From Streptomyces sp. NRRL F-5123 (lineage in GTDB: Bacteria; Actinomycetota; Actinomycetes; Streptomycetales; Streptomycetaceae): a DNA stretch of 64,000 bases. A program made the translations under genes and the position numbers. This document shows positions 8,477 to 16,654 of this stretch, piece after piece (positions within the stretch are counted from its first letter, which is position 1; each line of letters opens with the position of its first letter). Below the pieces are notes generated by a model. The model saw nothing but the letters and a program-made list of their open reading frames with translations. It was not told the DNA's origin and searched no databases. The DNA is taken from positions 1 through 64,000 of the forward strand of contig NZ_JOHY01000014.1 of assembly GCF_000721495.1 (NCBI RefSeq). Direction: 5' to 3'.

Positions 8477-9631
8477 ATGGGCGCGACACGTGTCGTACTG
8501 GCCGGCGGCCGCGGCCACGGCCACTGGCACCTGGACAACCTGCGCCGGCTCAGCGCCCGCGGCCTGGTCAGGCTCGCCGGCGTCTGCGACGTCACCCCGC
8601 TGGAGCCCGCAGCGCTGACCCGGCTCGGCAGGCCCGCGCAGGGACCCGACCTCGGCGCCCTGATCGACGCCACCGGCGCGACCGCGGCGATCGTGTGCAC
8701 CCCCATCCACACCCACACCTCCCTCGCGCTGACCGCCGCGGCGCACGGCGCCGACGTCCTGCTGGAGAAGCCGCCCGCGCCCTCGCTCGGCGAATTCCGC
8801 AGACTCACCCGGGGGCTGGCCGGCCGCGGCCGGGCCTGCCAGATCGGCTTCCAGTCGCTCGGCTCGCACGCCCTGCAAGCGGTGCGCGAGCTGGTCGCGG
8901 ACGGCGCGGTGGGCGAGCTGCGCGGCATCGGCGCGGCCGGCAACTGGGTACGCGAGGAGCACTACTTCCGCCGCGCCGCCTGGTCGGGACGGCGCCGGCT
9001 GGACGGCACCGACGTCGTCGACGGCGTCCTGACCAACCCGCTCGCGCACGCCGTCGCCACCGCGCTGCACCTGGACGGCAGCACCGCCGAGGAGGACGTC
9101 GAGGAGGTGCGCACCGAGCTGTACCGGGCGCACGAGATCGAGTCCGACGACACCTCGTGCGTCGACATCCGCACCGCCCGCGGCACCCGGATCGTCGTCG
9201 CGGCCACCTTGTGTGCGGCCCGCGCCGCCGAGCCGTACGTCGTGGTGCACGGCAGCAGGGGCCGGATCACCTTCTGGTACAAGCAGGACCGGGTGCTGCT
9301 GCAGCGCGCCGGGCACGGCCCCGACGAGCGGGCGTACGGACGTACCGACCTGCTGGAGAACCTGCTCGCGCACCGCGCGGGCGGCACGCCGCTGCTGGTG
9401 CCGCCCGCCGCGACCGGCGCGTTCATGCGGGTCGTGGAGGCCGTGCGCACCGCGGAGGACCCGCAGCCGGTCCCGCCGTCCCGCTGGCGTACCGCACCGG
9501 GGGAGCGCTCCCACCGGCGGATCGTGGACGGGGCGGACGAGCTGGTCGACGGCGCCGCCGAGAAGCTCGCGACCTTCGCCGAACTCGGCGCGCCCTGGGC
9601 CGCCCCGCTGCGCCCGGCGGCCCGCCGGTGA
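8477..9631 (+). CDS. Gfo/Idh/MocA-family oxidoreductase
   Basis: This 384-aa NAD(P)-dependent oxidoreductase has an N-terminal Rossmann fold. It begins VVLAGGRGHG, in place of the commonest GxGxxG spacing, and carries the conserved EKPPAPS motif near residue 97 (usual EKP lysine). The C-terminal half is the substrate-binding alpha/beta domain. Family members oxidise or epimerise sugars and sugar acids. The gene starts five bases after the permease stop, with AGGGG just upstream of the ATG, and overlaps the next gene by GTGA. It probably feeds a substrate into, or handles a side product of, the sugar-acid pathway; the exact substrate is unknown. Confidence 0.88.
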   Translation: MGATRVVLAGGRGHGHWHLDNLRRLSARGLVRLAGVCDVTPLEPAALTRLGRPAQGPDLGALIDATGATAAIVCTPIHTHTSLALTAAAHGADVLLEKPPAPSLGEFRRLTRGLAGRGRACQIGFQSLGSHALQAVRELVADGAVGELRGIGAAGNWVREEHYFRRAAWSGRRRLDGTDVVDGVLTNPLAHAVATALHLDGSTAEEDVEEVRTELYRAHEIESDDTSCVDIRTARGTRIVVAATLCAARAAEPYVVVHGSRGRITFWYKQDRVLLQRAGHGPDERAYGRTDLLENLLAHRAGGTPLLVPPAATGAFMRVVEAVRTAEDPQPVPPSRWRTAPGERSHRRIVDGADELVDGAAEKLATFAELGAPWAAPLRPAARR

Positions 9632-10446
9632 CCGGCGCCCTGCCGCTGCGCTGCGGCTCCACGACCGTCGGGGCGTACGTCCCCGCGCCGCGGCTGGCCT
9701 CCCGGTTGTCCCCGCGCCCCTACCTGCACCCGCTGACCACCCTGGGCGGCACACCCGTCACCGAGCTGATGCCCGCCGACCACCTGCACCACCTCGGCGC
9801 GGGCGTCGCGGTCCCGGACGTGGCCGGGCACAACTTCTGGGGCGGCCGCACCTTCGTCCGCGACCGGGGGCCCACCGAGCTGGACAACCACGGCGAGCAG
9901 CGCCATCTGGGGTGGACCGCGCGGCGCCCGGACGGCTTCACCGAGGAGCTGTCCTGGACCGCCGCGGGGCGCGAACTCCTGCACGAGGAAAGGACGGTCA
10001 CTGCTCGTCAACTGGCCGCGCGGGCCTGGGAGCTGGACTTCTCCTTCACCCTGACCAACACCACCGGCGCCTCGCTGCGCATCGGCAGCCCCGCCACCAA
10101 CGGCCGTCCCGGCGCCGGATACGGCGGCTTCTTCTGGCGCGCCCCGCGCACCGGCACACCCCCGCAGGTCTTCACCTCCGACGCCGCCGGCGAGGACGCC
10201 GTGCACGGCAGTACCGCCGGCTGGCTGGTGCTCGCCGCGGAGCACTGGACCCTCGTGCTGTGCGGCGCCGACCCCTGGTTCGTCCGAACCCGCGAATACC
10301 CCGGCGTCGGCTCCGCCCTGGCCTGGCGCAGCCCGCTGACCGTACCCGCCGGCGGCAGCGTCGCCCGGCGGGTCGTCACCGCCGTGGCCGACGGCCGGCT
10401 CGGCCCTGACGAGGCCGCCGCGCTGGCCGCCCGCACCACCCGCTGA
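9628..10446 (+). CDS. DUF6807 (PmoA-like) family protein
   Basis: This 272-aa protein resembles the DUF6807 family, often auto-annotated as PmoA family although unrelated in function to methane oxygenase. Characteristic features are YLHPLTTLGG near the N-terminus, the His-rich DHLHHLG stretch near residue 45, and HNFWGGRTF. The fold is expected to be a galactose-mutarotase-like beta-sandwich. The gene overlaps the Gfo/Idh gene by GTGA. DUF6807 and Gfo/Idh genes are frequently neighbours in carbohydrate clusters, which supports a role in sugar metabolism. Its reaction is not established. Confidence 0.8.
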   Translation: MTGALPLRCGSTTVGAYVPAPRLASRLSPRPYLHPLTTLGGTPVTELMPADHLHHLGAGVAVPDVAGHNFWGGRTFVRDRGPTELDNHGEQRHLGWTARRPDGFTEELSWTAAGRELLHEERTVTARQLAARAWELDFSFTLTNTTGASLRIGSPATNGRPGAGYGGFFWRAPRTGTPPQVFTSDAAGEDAVHGSTAGWLVLAAEHWTLVLCGADPWFVRTREYPGVGSALAWRSPLTVPAGGSVARRVVTAVADGRLGPDEAAALAARTTR

Positions 10447-10541
10447 CCGGCGTCCCCGGCTCGGCAGCAGCACCCACCCGCCGGCCGTCCCGACCCGGGC
10501 GTCCGGCCGCGACACCCGTCCCGACAACCGAAAGAGCCGCC

Positions 10542-11891
10542 ATGCCGCACCCGCAGCACAGACACCGCAGAGCCCGGCTGACCGCCGGCACCGCCCTCGC
10601 CGCAGCGCTCGCCCTCACCGTCACCGCCTGCGGTGACGACGGCAGCGGCAGCTCGGGAGGGGAGGGCAGTGGAAAGGGGAAGATCGTCTTCTGGGACAAC
10701 AACGGCGGTGTGCGCACCGACGTCTGGAAGCAGATCATCGCCGCGTTCGAGAAGCAGAACCCCGACATCCACGTCGAGTACGTCGGCATACCGATCGCCG
10801 ACGTGCAGAAGAAGTACGACACCGCGATCGCCGGCGGCGGCCTGCCGGACGTCGGCGGCGTCGGCACCGCCTACCTCGCCAACATGGTCGCGCAGAACGC
10901 ACTGGAACCGCTCGGCGGCCGGATCGACGACAGCGGGCTGAAGGGCAAGCTGGTCACCGGTATGGTCTCCAGCGTCCAGGCGGCCGGCGGCCAGGGCAAG
11001 GAGATGTACGAGGTCCCGACCTCCGCCAACATGGGCACCCTGTGGTACCGCCCGGACCTCTTCACCGCCGCGGGCCTGCAGCCGCCCACCACCTGGTCGG
11101 CCTTCTACGCCGCCGCCGACGAGCTCACCGACGCCGGGAAGAACAAGTTCGGCTTCACACTGCGCGGCGGCGCCGGATCCGTCGCCCAGGCGCTGGAGAT
11201 GATGTACGCCCAGTCCGGCATCGACACCTTCTGGAACGGCGACAAGACCACTGTCAACGACCCGAGGAACATCGCCGCGCTGGAGAAGTACGTCGGCCTG
11301 TACAAGAAGGACACCCCCGAGGCCGACCTTAACAACGACTTCGTCAACATGGTCGCCGAGTTCGACCACGGCACCGTCGGCATGCTGCAGCACAACCTCG
11401 GCTCGTACAACGACCACGTGAAGGCCTTCGGCAAGGACAGGATCGAGGGCGTCACCCTGCCCCCGTCGCAGGACGGCGGGGTGCGCACCATCGTCTCCAA
11501 CCCGGTCGACGGGCTGGGCCTGTTCAAGAGCAGCAAGAACAAGGCGGCGGCGTGGAAGTTCATCGAGTTCGCCGCCTCCGCGAAGATGAACAGCCTCTGG
11601 AACCGGTCCGCGGGCGCCATCCCGGCCAACACCGGTGCCGCGCAGGACGCGTGGATCAACGACGCCAAGCCCACCAAGACGGCGATGGAGTCGCTCAACG
11701 ACCCCGGGACCAAGATCGTCCAGTTCCCGTACTACCTGCCGGACTGGAACAACATCACCAAGGCCGACACCGAGCCGGAGTTCCAGAAGCTCCTGCTCGG
11801 CAAGATCAGCGCGAAGGACTTCGCCGACGAGCTGGCCGGCAAGATCAACGACGCCCAGACCGACTTCCTCGCGCACAACAAGAAGAAGTGA
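10542..11891 (+). CDS. Sugar ABC transporter substrate-binding lipoprotein
   Basis: This 449-aa extracytoplasmic solute-binding protein is of family 1 (MalE-like). The signal peptide ends in a lipobox with the modified cysteine at C30 (LTVTAC), followed by a Gly/Ser-rich tether. The mature part begins KIVFWDNNGG, as is typical of CUT1 binding proteins. It should be anchored to the outer face of the membrane and deliver substrate to the two permeases encoded upstream. AAAGAG precedes the ATG at 10542. With the secreted pectate lyase next door, the natural ligand could be a pectin-derived oligo-uronide, but this is inference from context. Confidence 0.93.
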   Translation: MPHPQHRHRRARLTAGTALAAALALTVTACGDDGSGSSGGEGSGKGKIVFWDNNGGVRTDVWKQIIAAFEKQNPDIHVEYVGIPIADVQKKYDTAIAGGGLPDVGGVGTAYLANMVAQNALEPLGGRIDDSGLKGKLVTGMVSSVQAAGGQGKEMYEVPTSANMGTLWYRPDLFTAAGLQPPTTWSAFYAAADELTDAGKNKFGFTLRGGAGSVAQALEMMYAQSGIDTFWNGDKTTVNDPRNIAALEKYVGLYKKDTPEADLNNDFVNMVAEFDHGTVGMLQHNLGSYNDHVKAFGKDRIEGVTLPPSQDGGVRTIVSNPVDGLGLFKSSKNKAAAWKFIEFAASAKMNSLWNRSAGAIPANTGAAQDAWINDAKPTKTAMESLNDPGTKIVQFPYYLPDWNNITKADTEPEFQKLLLGKISAKDFADELAGKINDAQTDFLAHNKKK

Positions 11892-11997
11892 GCCCGCGGC
11901 GGGGCCGGTCCACGCGCCCCGGCCCCGCCCGCACCCACCCCCCACGCCCCTCCTTCCGCCGTCACGCCTTCTCCTTCACCCCCACCGGGAGCCGCAC

Positions 11998-13320
11998 GTG
12001 CGCAAGAGCCATGTCCCGCTGATCGCCATGCTCGTCTCCGCCGCCCCCCTGGTGCTGGCCGCCGCCCCCGCGCACTGCGCGCCCGGCGGGCACAGCGCCG
12101 GCGTGCCGCGCTACGCCCGCCAGGCGCTGCCCGCCCACGACGGCTGGGCCTCCCAGGACGGCGGTACCACCGGCGGCGCGGCCGCCGACGCCGCGCACGT
12201 CTACACCGTCACCGACCGCGCGGAACTGGCCGCCGCCCTCGACGGCGGCAGCGCCGTCCCGAAGATCATCCAGGTCTCCGGGACCGTCGACGGCAACGCC
12301 GACGCCGCCGGAGACCCGCTGTCCTGCGACGACTACGCCACCGGCGGCTACAGCCTGGACGCCTACCTCGCCGCGTACGACCCGGCCGTCTGGGGCCGGG
12401 ACGAGGTGCCGTCCGGGCCGCTGGAGGACGCGCGCGCCGCGTCCGCCGCGAAGCAGGCCCTCCAGGTCGAGCTGAAGGTCGGGCCCAACACCACCATCGT
12501 CGGTGTCGGGCACGAGCCGAGGCTGCTCGGCCTCGACCTCCAGGTGGCGAACGTGGACAACGTCATCGTCCGCAACCTCACCTTCGAGGACGCCTTCGAC
12601 TGCTTCCCGCAGTGGGACCCGACCGACACCGCCGACGGCAACTGGAACTCCGAGTACGACAACCTCGTGCTCACCGGCGCCACCCATGTGTGGGTCGACC
12701 ACAACACCTTCACCGACGGCCGCCGCCCCGACGCCGGCCAGCCGTACTACTTCGGCCGCATCTACCAGCAGCACGACGGCGAGATGGACGTCGTCAAGGG
12801 CGCCGACCACGTCACCGCCTCCTGGAACGCCTTCCTCGACCACGACAAGACGCTGCTGTTCGGCAACAGCGACGGTGCCGCCGCCACCGACGCCGGCAAG
12901 CTGCGGGTGACCCTCCACCACAACCTCTTCCAGGACATCGGCGAGCGCGCGCCGCGCGTCCGCTTCGGGCAGGTCGACGCCTACAACAACCACTACGACG
13001 TCACCGACGCGGCCACTTACGTCTACAGCCTCGGCGTGGGCAAGGAGTCGCAACTCGTCGCGCAGTACAACGCGTTCACGCTGCCCGCCGATGTCACCGC
13101 GGCCCGCACCATCGCGTACTGGAAGGGCACCGCGATGACGGAGGACCACAACTACGTCAACGGGCGAGCGGCCGACCTGCTCGGCGCGTTCGACGCGGCC
13201 AACCCCGCGACCCCGATCGCGCAGGGCTCGGGCTGGACGCCGACCGCGCGCACCCGCGTCGACGACCCGCGGGCCGTCCCGCAGATCGTCGACCGCGGCG
13301 CCGGAGCCGGCCGGCTCTGA
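11998..13320 (+). CDS. Secreted pectate lyase, polysaccharide lyase family 1
   Basis: This 440-aa extracellular enzyme is predicted to cleave polygalacturonate by beta-elimination. A Sec-type signal peptide (about residues 1-28, ending APAHCA) is followed by a right-handed beta-helix domain. Family hallmarks include NVIVRNLTFEDAFDC, THVWVDHNTFTDG (the calcium-binding Asp region) and RAPRVRFG, which carries the catalytic arginine. The start is a GTG at 11998 with GGGAG seven bases upstream. It lies about 100 bp after the binding-protein gene on the same strand and closes the cluster before a strong hairpin. It links the cluster to plant cell-wall pectin. Confidence 0.92.
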   Translation: MRKSHVPLIAMLVSAAPLVLAAAPAHCAPGGHSAGVPRYARQALPAHDGWASQDGGTTGGAAADAAHVYTVTDRAELAAALDGGSAVPKIIQVSGTVDGNADAAGDPLSCDDYATGGYSLDAYLAAYDPAVWGRDEVPSGPLEDARAASAAKQALQVELKVGPNTTIVGVGHEPRLLGLDLQVANVDNVIVRNLTFEDAFDCFPQWDPTDTADGNWNSEYDNLVLTGATHVWVDHNTFTDGRRPDAGQPYYFGRIYQQHDGEMDVVKGADHVTASWNAFLDHDKTLLFGNSDGAAATDAGKLRVTLHHNLFQDIGERAPRVRFGQVDAYNNHYDVTDAATYVYSLGVGKESQLVAQYNAFTLPADVTAARTIAYWKGTAMTEDHNYVNGRAADLLGAFDAANPATPIAQGSGWTPTARTRVDDPRAVPQIVDRGAGAGRL

Positions 13321-13327
13321 ACCCCGC

Positions 13328-13370
13328 GAGGCCTGCCGTCCGCCCGGGGCAGGGGCGGACGGCAGGCCTC
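13328..13370 (+). terminator. Strong 18-bp stem hairpin terminator
   Basis: A perfect 18-bp inverted repeat (13328-13345 with 13353-13370) with a 7-base loop lies 7 bp after the pectate lyase stop. There is no T-run, as is usual in high-GC actinobacteria. Confidence 0.85.
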
Positions 13371-13621
13371 AGCGTGCGCGACCGGCGGCGCCGCGCCCAC
13401 CCCCGCTGCCCGGGGACGTCACGCTGCCGGCGCGCACCGTCCTGCTCAGCGAGCAGGAGCGGCCGGTGCCGGTCGGGGCCGGCCGCCGGCAACACCTTCG
13501 ACGACCGTCTGCTGCGCGAACTGCCGCTCCCCACCACCCTCGTACCGCCCGACGTGGCCCTCTTCGACGGGCTCGACGACGACCGACGGACGTCCGTGCC
13601 CGGGTGACCGGCCACGGGCGC
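13371..13621 (+). pseudogene. Possible short gene remnant, unrecognised
   Basis: Between the terminator and the next gene, two overlapping frames read like real protein. One gives LPGDVTLPARTVLLSEQERP around 13406-13465. The other gives NTFDDRLLRELPLPTTLV and onward around 13490-13590. They could be joined by a single frame change. No family was recognised and no start with a ribosome-binding site is visible. This is weak evidence for a decayed gene. Confidence 0.25.
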
Positions 13622-14476
13622 TCAGGCGGGCGGGTTGCCGGTGCGGCCCGCGGCCAGCGGCGTGATGGTGAACAGCTCGTCGCAGACGGTCAGTTCACCG
13701 GGGATCACCAGCGACGCGCGGCTGCCCGGCGGGTAGACCCGCACCTTCGCCGACGCCGGGCGGCAGGTGCCCAGGTGGTTGGCGGTGCGGATGGTGTCGC
13801 TCGCCGCCTCGCCCGGCCCCAGCACCACCGCCGTGTAGTCCATCGGGCTGCGGTCGGCGGGCGCGCCGATCTGCCTGCCGTCCGCGTCCAGCACCGACAC
13901 GCCGGGGTAGCCGGTGAGGTGGCAGGCCGTCGCGCCGCGGTTGGTGAGCAGCAGGTAGCGGTAGACGCTGCCCGCCGCGCCGTCCGAGCCGCCGAGCGAC
14001 GCGGTCAGCTGGGAGGCGGTGCACATCGGCGTCGCGGAGCCCTGGCCGGTGGACGTCGGGGTGCCGGACGGGGTCGGGGTGTCCCGCGCCGGGGAGGAGG
14101 CGGCCGCGGACGGGACGGACGGCGGGGGCGCGCCGTGCGTGCCGGGGGTGGCCCGAGACTCGGTCGTCACCGGCGGCGCGGGCCGGGGGGTGCGCGGTGC
14201 CGGGCTGGTCGGCGAGCCGGTCGCGGCCGGGCTCCCACGGTCGTCGGTGCCCCGCGGGGTGAGGGCGCCCACCAGGTACACCGACCCGGCGAGCACCGCG
14301 GCCGCCGCGACCCCGCCGCCCGCCGTGCGCAGCCGGCGCCGGCGCGCGGCCCGCCGCCGGATCTGCCCGAACGAGCCGGGCGGCGGCGCCAGGTACCCGG
14401 GCGGCTGCCGCAGCAGCGGCTCCTCCGGGCCGGGGCCCTCGGGGGCGCCCCCCAGGTCGTCAGGAAATCCGGTCAT
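13622..14476 (-). CDS. Membrane-anchored DUF4232 protein, probable partner of the ECF sigma factor
   Basis: This 284-aa protein has a short cytoplasmic N-terminus, one transmembrane segment (about residues 50-68, after an Arg-rich stretch), and a long Pro/Thr/Ser-rich stalk. A C-terminal extracytoplasmic DUF4232 domain occupies about 155-284 and has four cysteines that could form two disulfides. That domain is about 70% identical by eye to the wall-anchored DUF4232 protein encoded at 15776-16498. Its start (ATG 14476) overlaps the 3' end of the sigma gene by 17 bp. The topology and position are those of an anti-sigma factor, although no ZAS or RskA motif is seen. It could sense or bind the same ligand as the anchored paralogue. 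Confidence 0.87.
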   Translation of the reverse strand: MTGFPDDLGGAPEGPGPEEPLLRQPPGYLAPPPGSFGQIRRRAARRRRLRTAGGGVAAAAVLAGSVYLVGALTPRGTDDRGSPAATGSPTSPAPRTPRPAPPVTTESRATPGTHGAPPPSVPSAAASSPARDTPTPSGTPTSTGQGSATPMCTASQLTASLGGSDGAAGSVYRYLLLTNRGATACHLTGYPGVSVLDADGRQIGAPADRSPMDYTAVVLGPGEAASDTIRTANHLGTCRPASAKVRVYPPGSRASLVIPGELTVCDELFTITPLAAGRTGNPPA

Positions 14477-15008
14477 GGTGTCCTTCGAGTCGGGCGCGGA
14501 GCAGTTCGCGTGCGGCGTGCAGGTCGGCCTTGACGGTGCCCTCCCGGCGGCCCAGCAGCGCGGCCACCTCACGGACCGGCAGGTCCGCGTAGTAGTACAG
14601 CAGCACCGGGTTGCGCAGCCGCTCCGGCAGCGACTGGACCAGCATCCGCACCGACGGGTCGTCGGGCTCCCCTTGCGCGTGCAGGGACTGCTCGGCCGAC
14701 ACCCGGCGCAGCGCGCGCCGCTCGCGCTCCATTCTGCGCCAGTGGTCGCGGACCAGGTTGGCCGCGGTCACGTACAGGAAGCCGGTCGGCTCCTCGACCC
14801 GTGTCCAGCGGGCCCACAGACGGGTGAACGCCTCGGCGGCCACCTCGTGGGCGGTGCCGTCGTCGTCCACCAGCCGGCGGCACCAGCCCGCCAGCCGCGG
14901 GTAGACGGCCTCGAACAGCTCGGCGGCGGCGCGCTCTTCGTACTGCCGGATGACGCCCCTCCTCACCTCCGCCGCCGGGCCGCCGACCGCGGCGGGCCAG
15001 TCGTTCAC
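14460..15008 (-). CDS. ECF-type RNA polymerase sigma factor
   Basis: This 182-aa group 4 sigma-70 factor has region 2 at about residues 25-95 (core binding and -10 recognition, with LWARWTRVEEPTGFLYVTA). Region 4 lies at about 125-170, with the helix-turn-helix LPVREVAALLGRREGTVKAD. The GTG at 15008 overlaps the sortase stop as GTGA, and its own 3' end overlaps the DUF4232 membrane protein gene. It therefore sits in the middle of a four-gene operon with a sortase and two DUF4232 proteins. An ECF-like promoter (AAC-N17-CGTC) precedes the operon, suggesting autoregulation. Its regulon is unknown. Confidence 0.92.
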   Translation of the reverse strand: MNDWPAAVGGPAAEVRRGVIRQYEERAAAELFEAVYPRLAGWCRRLVDDDGTAHEVAAEAFTRLWARWTRVEEPTGFLYVTAANLVRDHWRRMERERRALRRVSAEQSLHAQGEPDDPSVRMLVQSLPERLRNPVLLYYYADLPVREVAALLGRREGTVKADLHAARELLRARLEGHHDRIS

Positions 15009-15772
15009 GAGCCGGCGACCAGCGAGGCGTAGACGATCACGTTGTCCGGGTAACCGCCGCCGCCCGTCAGCTTCGTGCCCCCGCAGGTGATGAGACGCAA
15101 GGCGGGGTGGTCCACGTTCCCGTACACCTGCTGCGTGGGGAAGTGCGCCTTGGGCACCGTCTGCACCCGCTCGACGGAGAACGTCGCCACGCTGCCGTCG
15201 GCCCGCTCGACCTGCACCCGGTCGCCCGGGCGCATCCGGTCCAGGTGACGGAAGACCCCGTCGCCGTACGCGCCGACCGTGACGTGCCCGAGCAGCACCG
15301 AAGGGCCGGTCTGGCCCGGCGTGGGCGAGCCGTCGTACCACCCGGCGGGGGAGTGGGCCTCGATCGGCGGCACCTTCACCGACCCGTCGGGCGCCAGGCC
15401 CAGCGCCATGACCGGGGTGTCCACGCCGAGCGAGGGGATCCGCAGCCGCTCCGGCGAGGACCGCGCCATCGCCGCGCCGGGCACGGCCCGGGGCGTGGTG
15501 GGCGTGGCCGTCGCCGAAGCGGTGGGCGGCGCCACGCCGCCGGGCGTGCCGGAGCCCGCGGGCGCGGGACCCGTGCCGGTCCCGTTGCAGGCCGACACGC
15601 CGACGGCGAGCGCGGCGAGCACCGCGGCGGCCCAGGGGAAACCGCGGGCCCGTCGGGGGACGCGCGTCCTCCCGCCGCCGGAAGGCCGGGCGGCGGCGGG
15701 AGGACGCGCCGGGGGCGCGGGGAGGCGAAGGGCTGCCTCCCCGCGCCGGGGTTCGCGACGCGAGCCGGCCAA
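15005..15772 (-). CDS. Sortase (class E/F-like transpeptidase)
   Basis: This 255-aa cysteine transpeptidase has a hydrophobic N-terminal segment (about 46-60) followed by a lipobox-like VSAC (C62), a disordered Pro/Thr/Ala stretch and a sortase domain at about 108-255. The catalytic His is H163 (LLGHVT) and the nucleophile C230 (RLITCGG). The arginine often found just before the final strand is not obvious: the segment reads GYPDNVIVYA. The start appears to be a TTG at 15772, four bases after the upstream stop. The adjacent surface protein carries an LAATG sorting signal, so this is probably its dedicated anchoring enzyme. Confidence 0.88.
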   Translation of the reverse strand: MAGSRREPRRGEAALRLPAPPARPPAAARPSGGGRTRVPRRARGFPWAAAVLAALAVGVSACNGTGTGPAPAGSGTPGGVAPPTASATATPTTPRAVPGAAMARSSPERLRIPSLGVDTPVMALGLAPDGSVKVPPIEAHSPAGWYDGSPTPGQTGPSVLLGHVTVGAYGDGVFRHLDRMRPGDRVQVERADGSVATFSVERVQTVPKAHFPTQQVYGNVDHPALRLITCGGTKLTGGGGYPDNVIVYASLVAGS

Positions 15773-15775
15773 CGC

Positions 15776-16498
15776 TCAGCCCCGGGAGCGGCGGCGGGAG
15801 GCCGCGACGCCCAGGCCGCCGAGCAGGAGCGCCCCGGCGCCCGCCGCCAGACCGGCCGTCAGCTCGCCGCTGCCGCCGCCGCCCGTCGCGGCGAGACCGG
15901 TGTCCGGCGCGCCCTTCGGGATCTTGGTGACCTGGCCGGGGTTCGTCGGCGTGGGCTTGGCGCTGTGCGTCGGGGCGGGCGTGCCCACCGGGTCGCTGCC
16001 GTCCTTGCCCGCGGCCATCGGGGTGATCGTGAAGACCTTGTCGCAGATGGTCAGTTCACCGGGGATCACCAGCGACGCCGTGTTGCCCGGGGGGTATATC
16101 CGCACCTTCGCCGACGTCGGGAGGCACGTCCCCATGCGGTTGATCGTGTGGACGGTGTCGCTCGCCGACCCGCCGGGCTTCAGCACGACCGGCGAGTAGC
16201 GGCTCGGCTGGCGGTCGGCCGGGGTGCCGATCTGCTTGCCGCTCGCGTCCAGCACCGACACGCCCGGGTAGCCGGTGAGGTGGCAGGCCGTGGCGCTGTG
16301 GTTGGTGAGCACGAGATAGCGGTAGAGGTGGCCCGCGCCGGCGTCCCCGCCGCCGAGCGACGCGGTCAGCTGCGAGGTGGCGCACATCGGGGTGCCGGGC
16401 GCCCGGCCCACCGGGGCCGAGGCGACGGCGGGGACGGCCCCCGCGACCGCCACCGCGAGGACCGCCGCCGTGCCGGCGGCGAGTGAGGTACTGCGCAT
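15776..16498 (-). CDS. Cell-wall-anchored DUF4232 surface protein with LAATG sorting signal
   Basis: This 240-aa exported protein has a signal peptide (residues 1 to about 28, ending AVASA) and a DUF4232 domain (about 36-163) with four cysteines. A Pro/Thr-rich wall-spanning stretch follows. The C-terminal sorting signal consists of LAATG (202-206), a hydrophobic helix and the basic tail SRRRSRG. Streptomyces class E sortases are known to use LAxTG motifs, so covalent attachment to peptidoglycan by the next gene product is likely. GAGGG precedes the ATG at 16498. It is the first gene of a four-gene operon (anchored protein, sortase, ECF sigma, membrane DUF4232). No enzymatic motif is seen, so a binding or sensing role is plausible. 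Confidence 0.92.
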   Translation of the reverse strand: MRSTSLAAGTAAVLAVAVAGAVPAVASAPVGRAPGTPMCATSQLTASLGGGDAGAGHLYRYLVLTNHSATACHLTGYPGVSVLDASGKQIGTPADRQPSRYSPVVLKPGGSASDTVHTINRMGTCLPTSAKVRIYPPGNTASLVIPGELTICDKVFTITPMAAGKDGSDPVGTPAPTHSAKPTPTNPGQVTKIPKGAPDTGLAATGGGGSGELTAGLAAGAGALLLGGLGVAASRRRSRG

Positions 16499-16577
16499 GT
16501 CCCGTCCCTCGTTTCTCCGGCGGCCGGCCGCGCGTCACATCGCGCGGACCCGGGCCGTACCGGGATTCGCGGGCAGA

Positions 16578-16601
16578 GACGACACGGGCGGGCCCCGGGT
16601 T
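16578..16601 (-). promoter_or_regulatory. Candidate ECF promoter (AAC-N17-CGTC)
   Basis: Reading the minus strand, AAC (16601-16599) and CGTC (16581-16578) are separated by 17 bases and lie about 80 bp upstream of the DUF4232-sortase-sigma operon start. This matches the general shape of ECF promoters (AAC-containing -35, CGTC-type -10) and would allow the encoded sigma factor to drive its own operon. The GC-rich palindrome GGCCCCGGG overlaps the spacer. Confidence 0.5.
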
Positions 16602-16654
16602 GTAAAGACTTGGTCAAGTCCGGCTCCCGGGGCCCGTGTCGGCTCGGAGCCGGC

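Noticed and set aside
16499..16654. Intrinsic terminator made of the CCCCGGGG elements near 16590 and 16635
   Set aside because: The arms are self-complementary and the spacing is long; the block is better explained as promoter DNA of the sortase operon, although a terminator for the RibD-like gene cannot be excluded.
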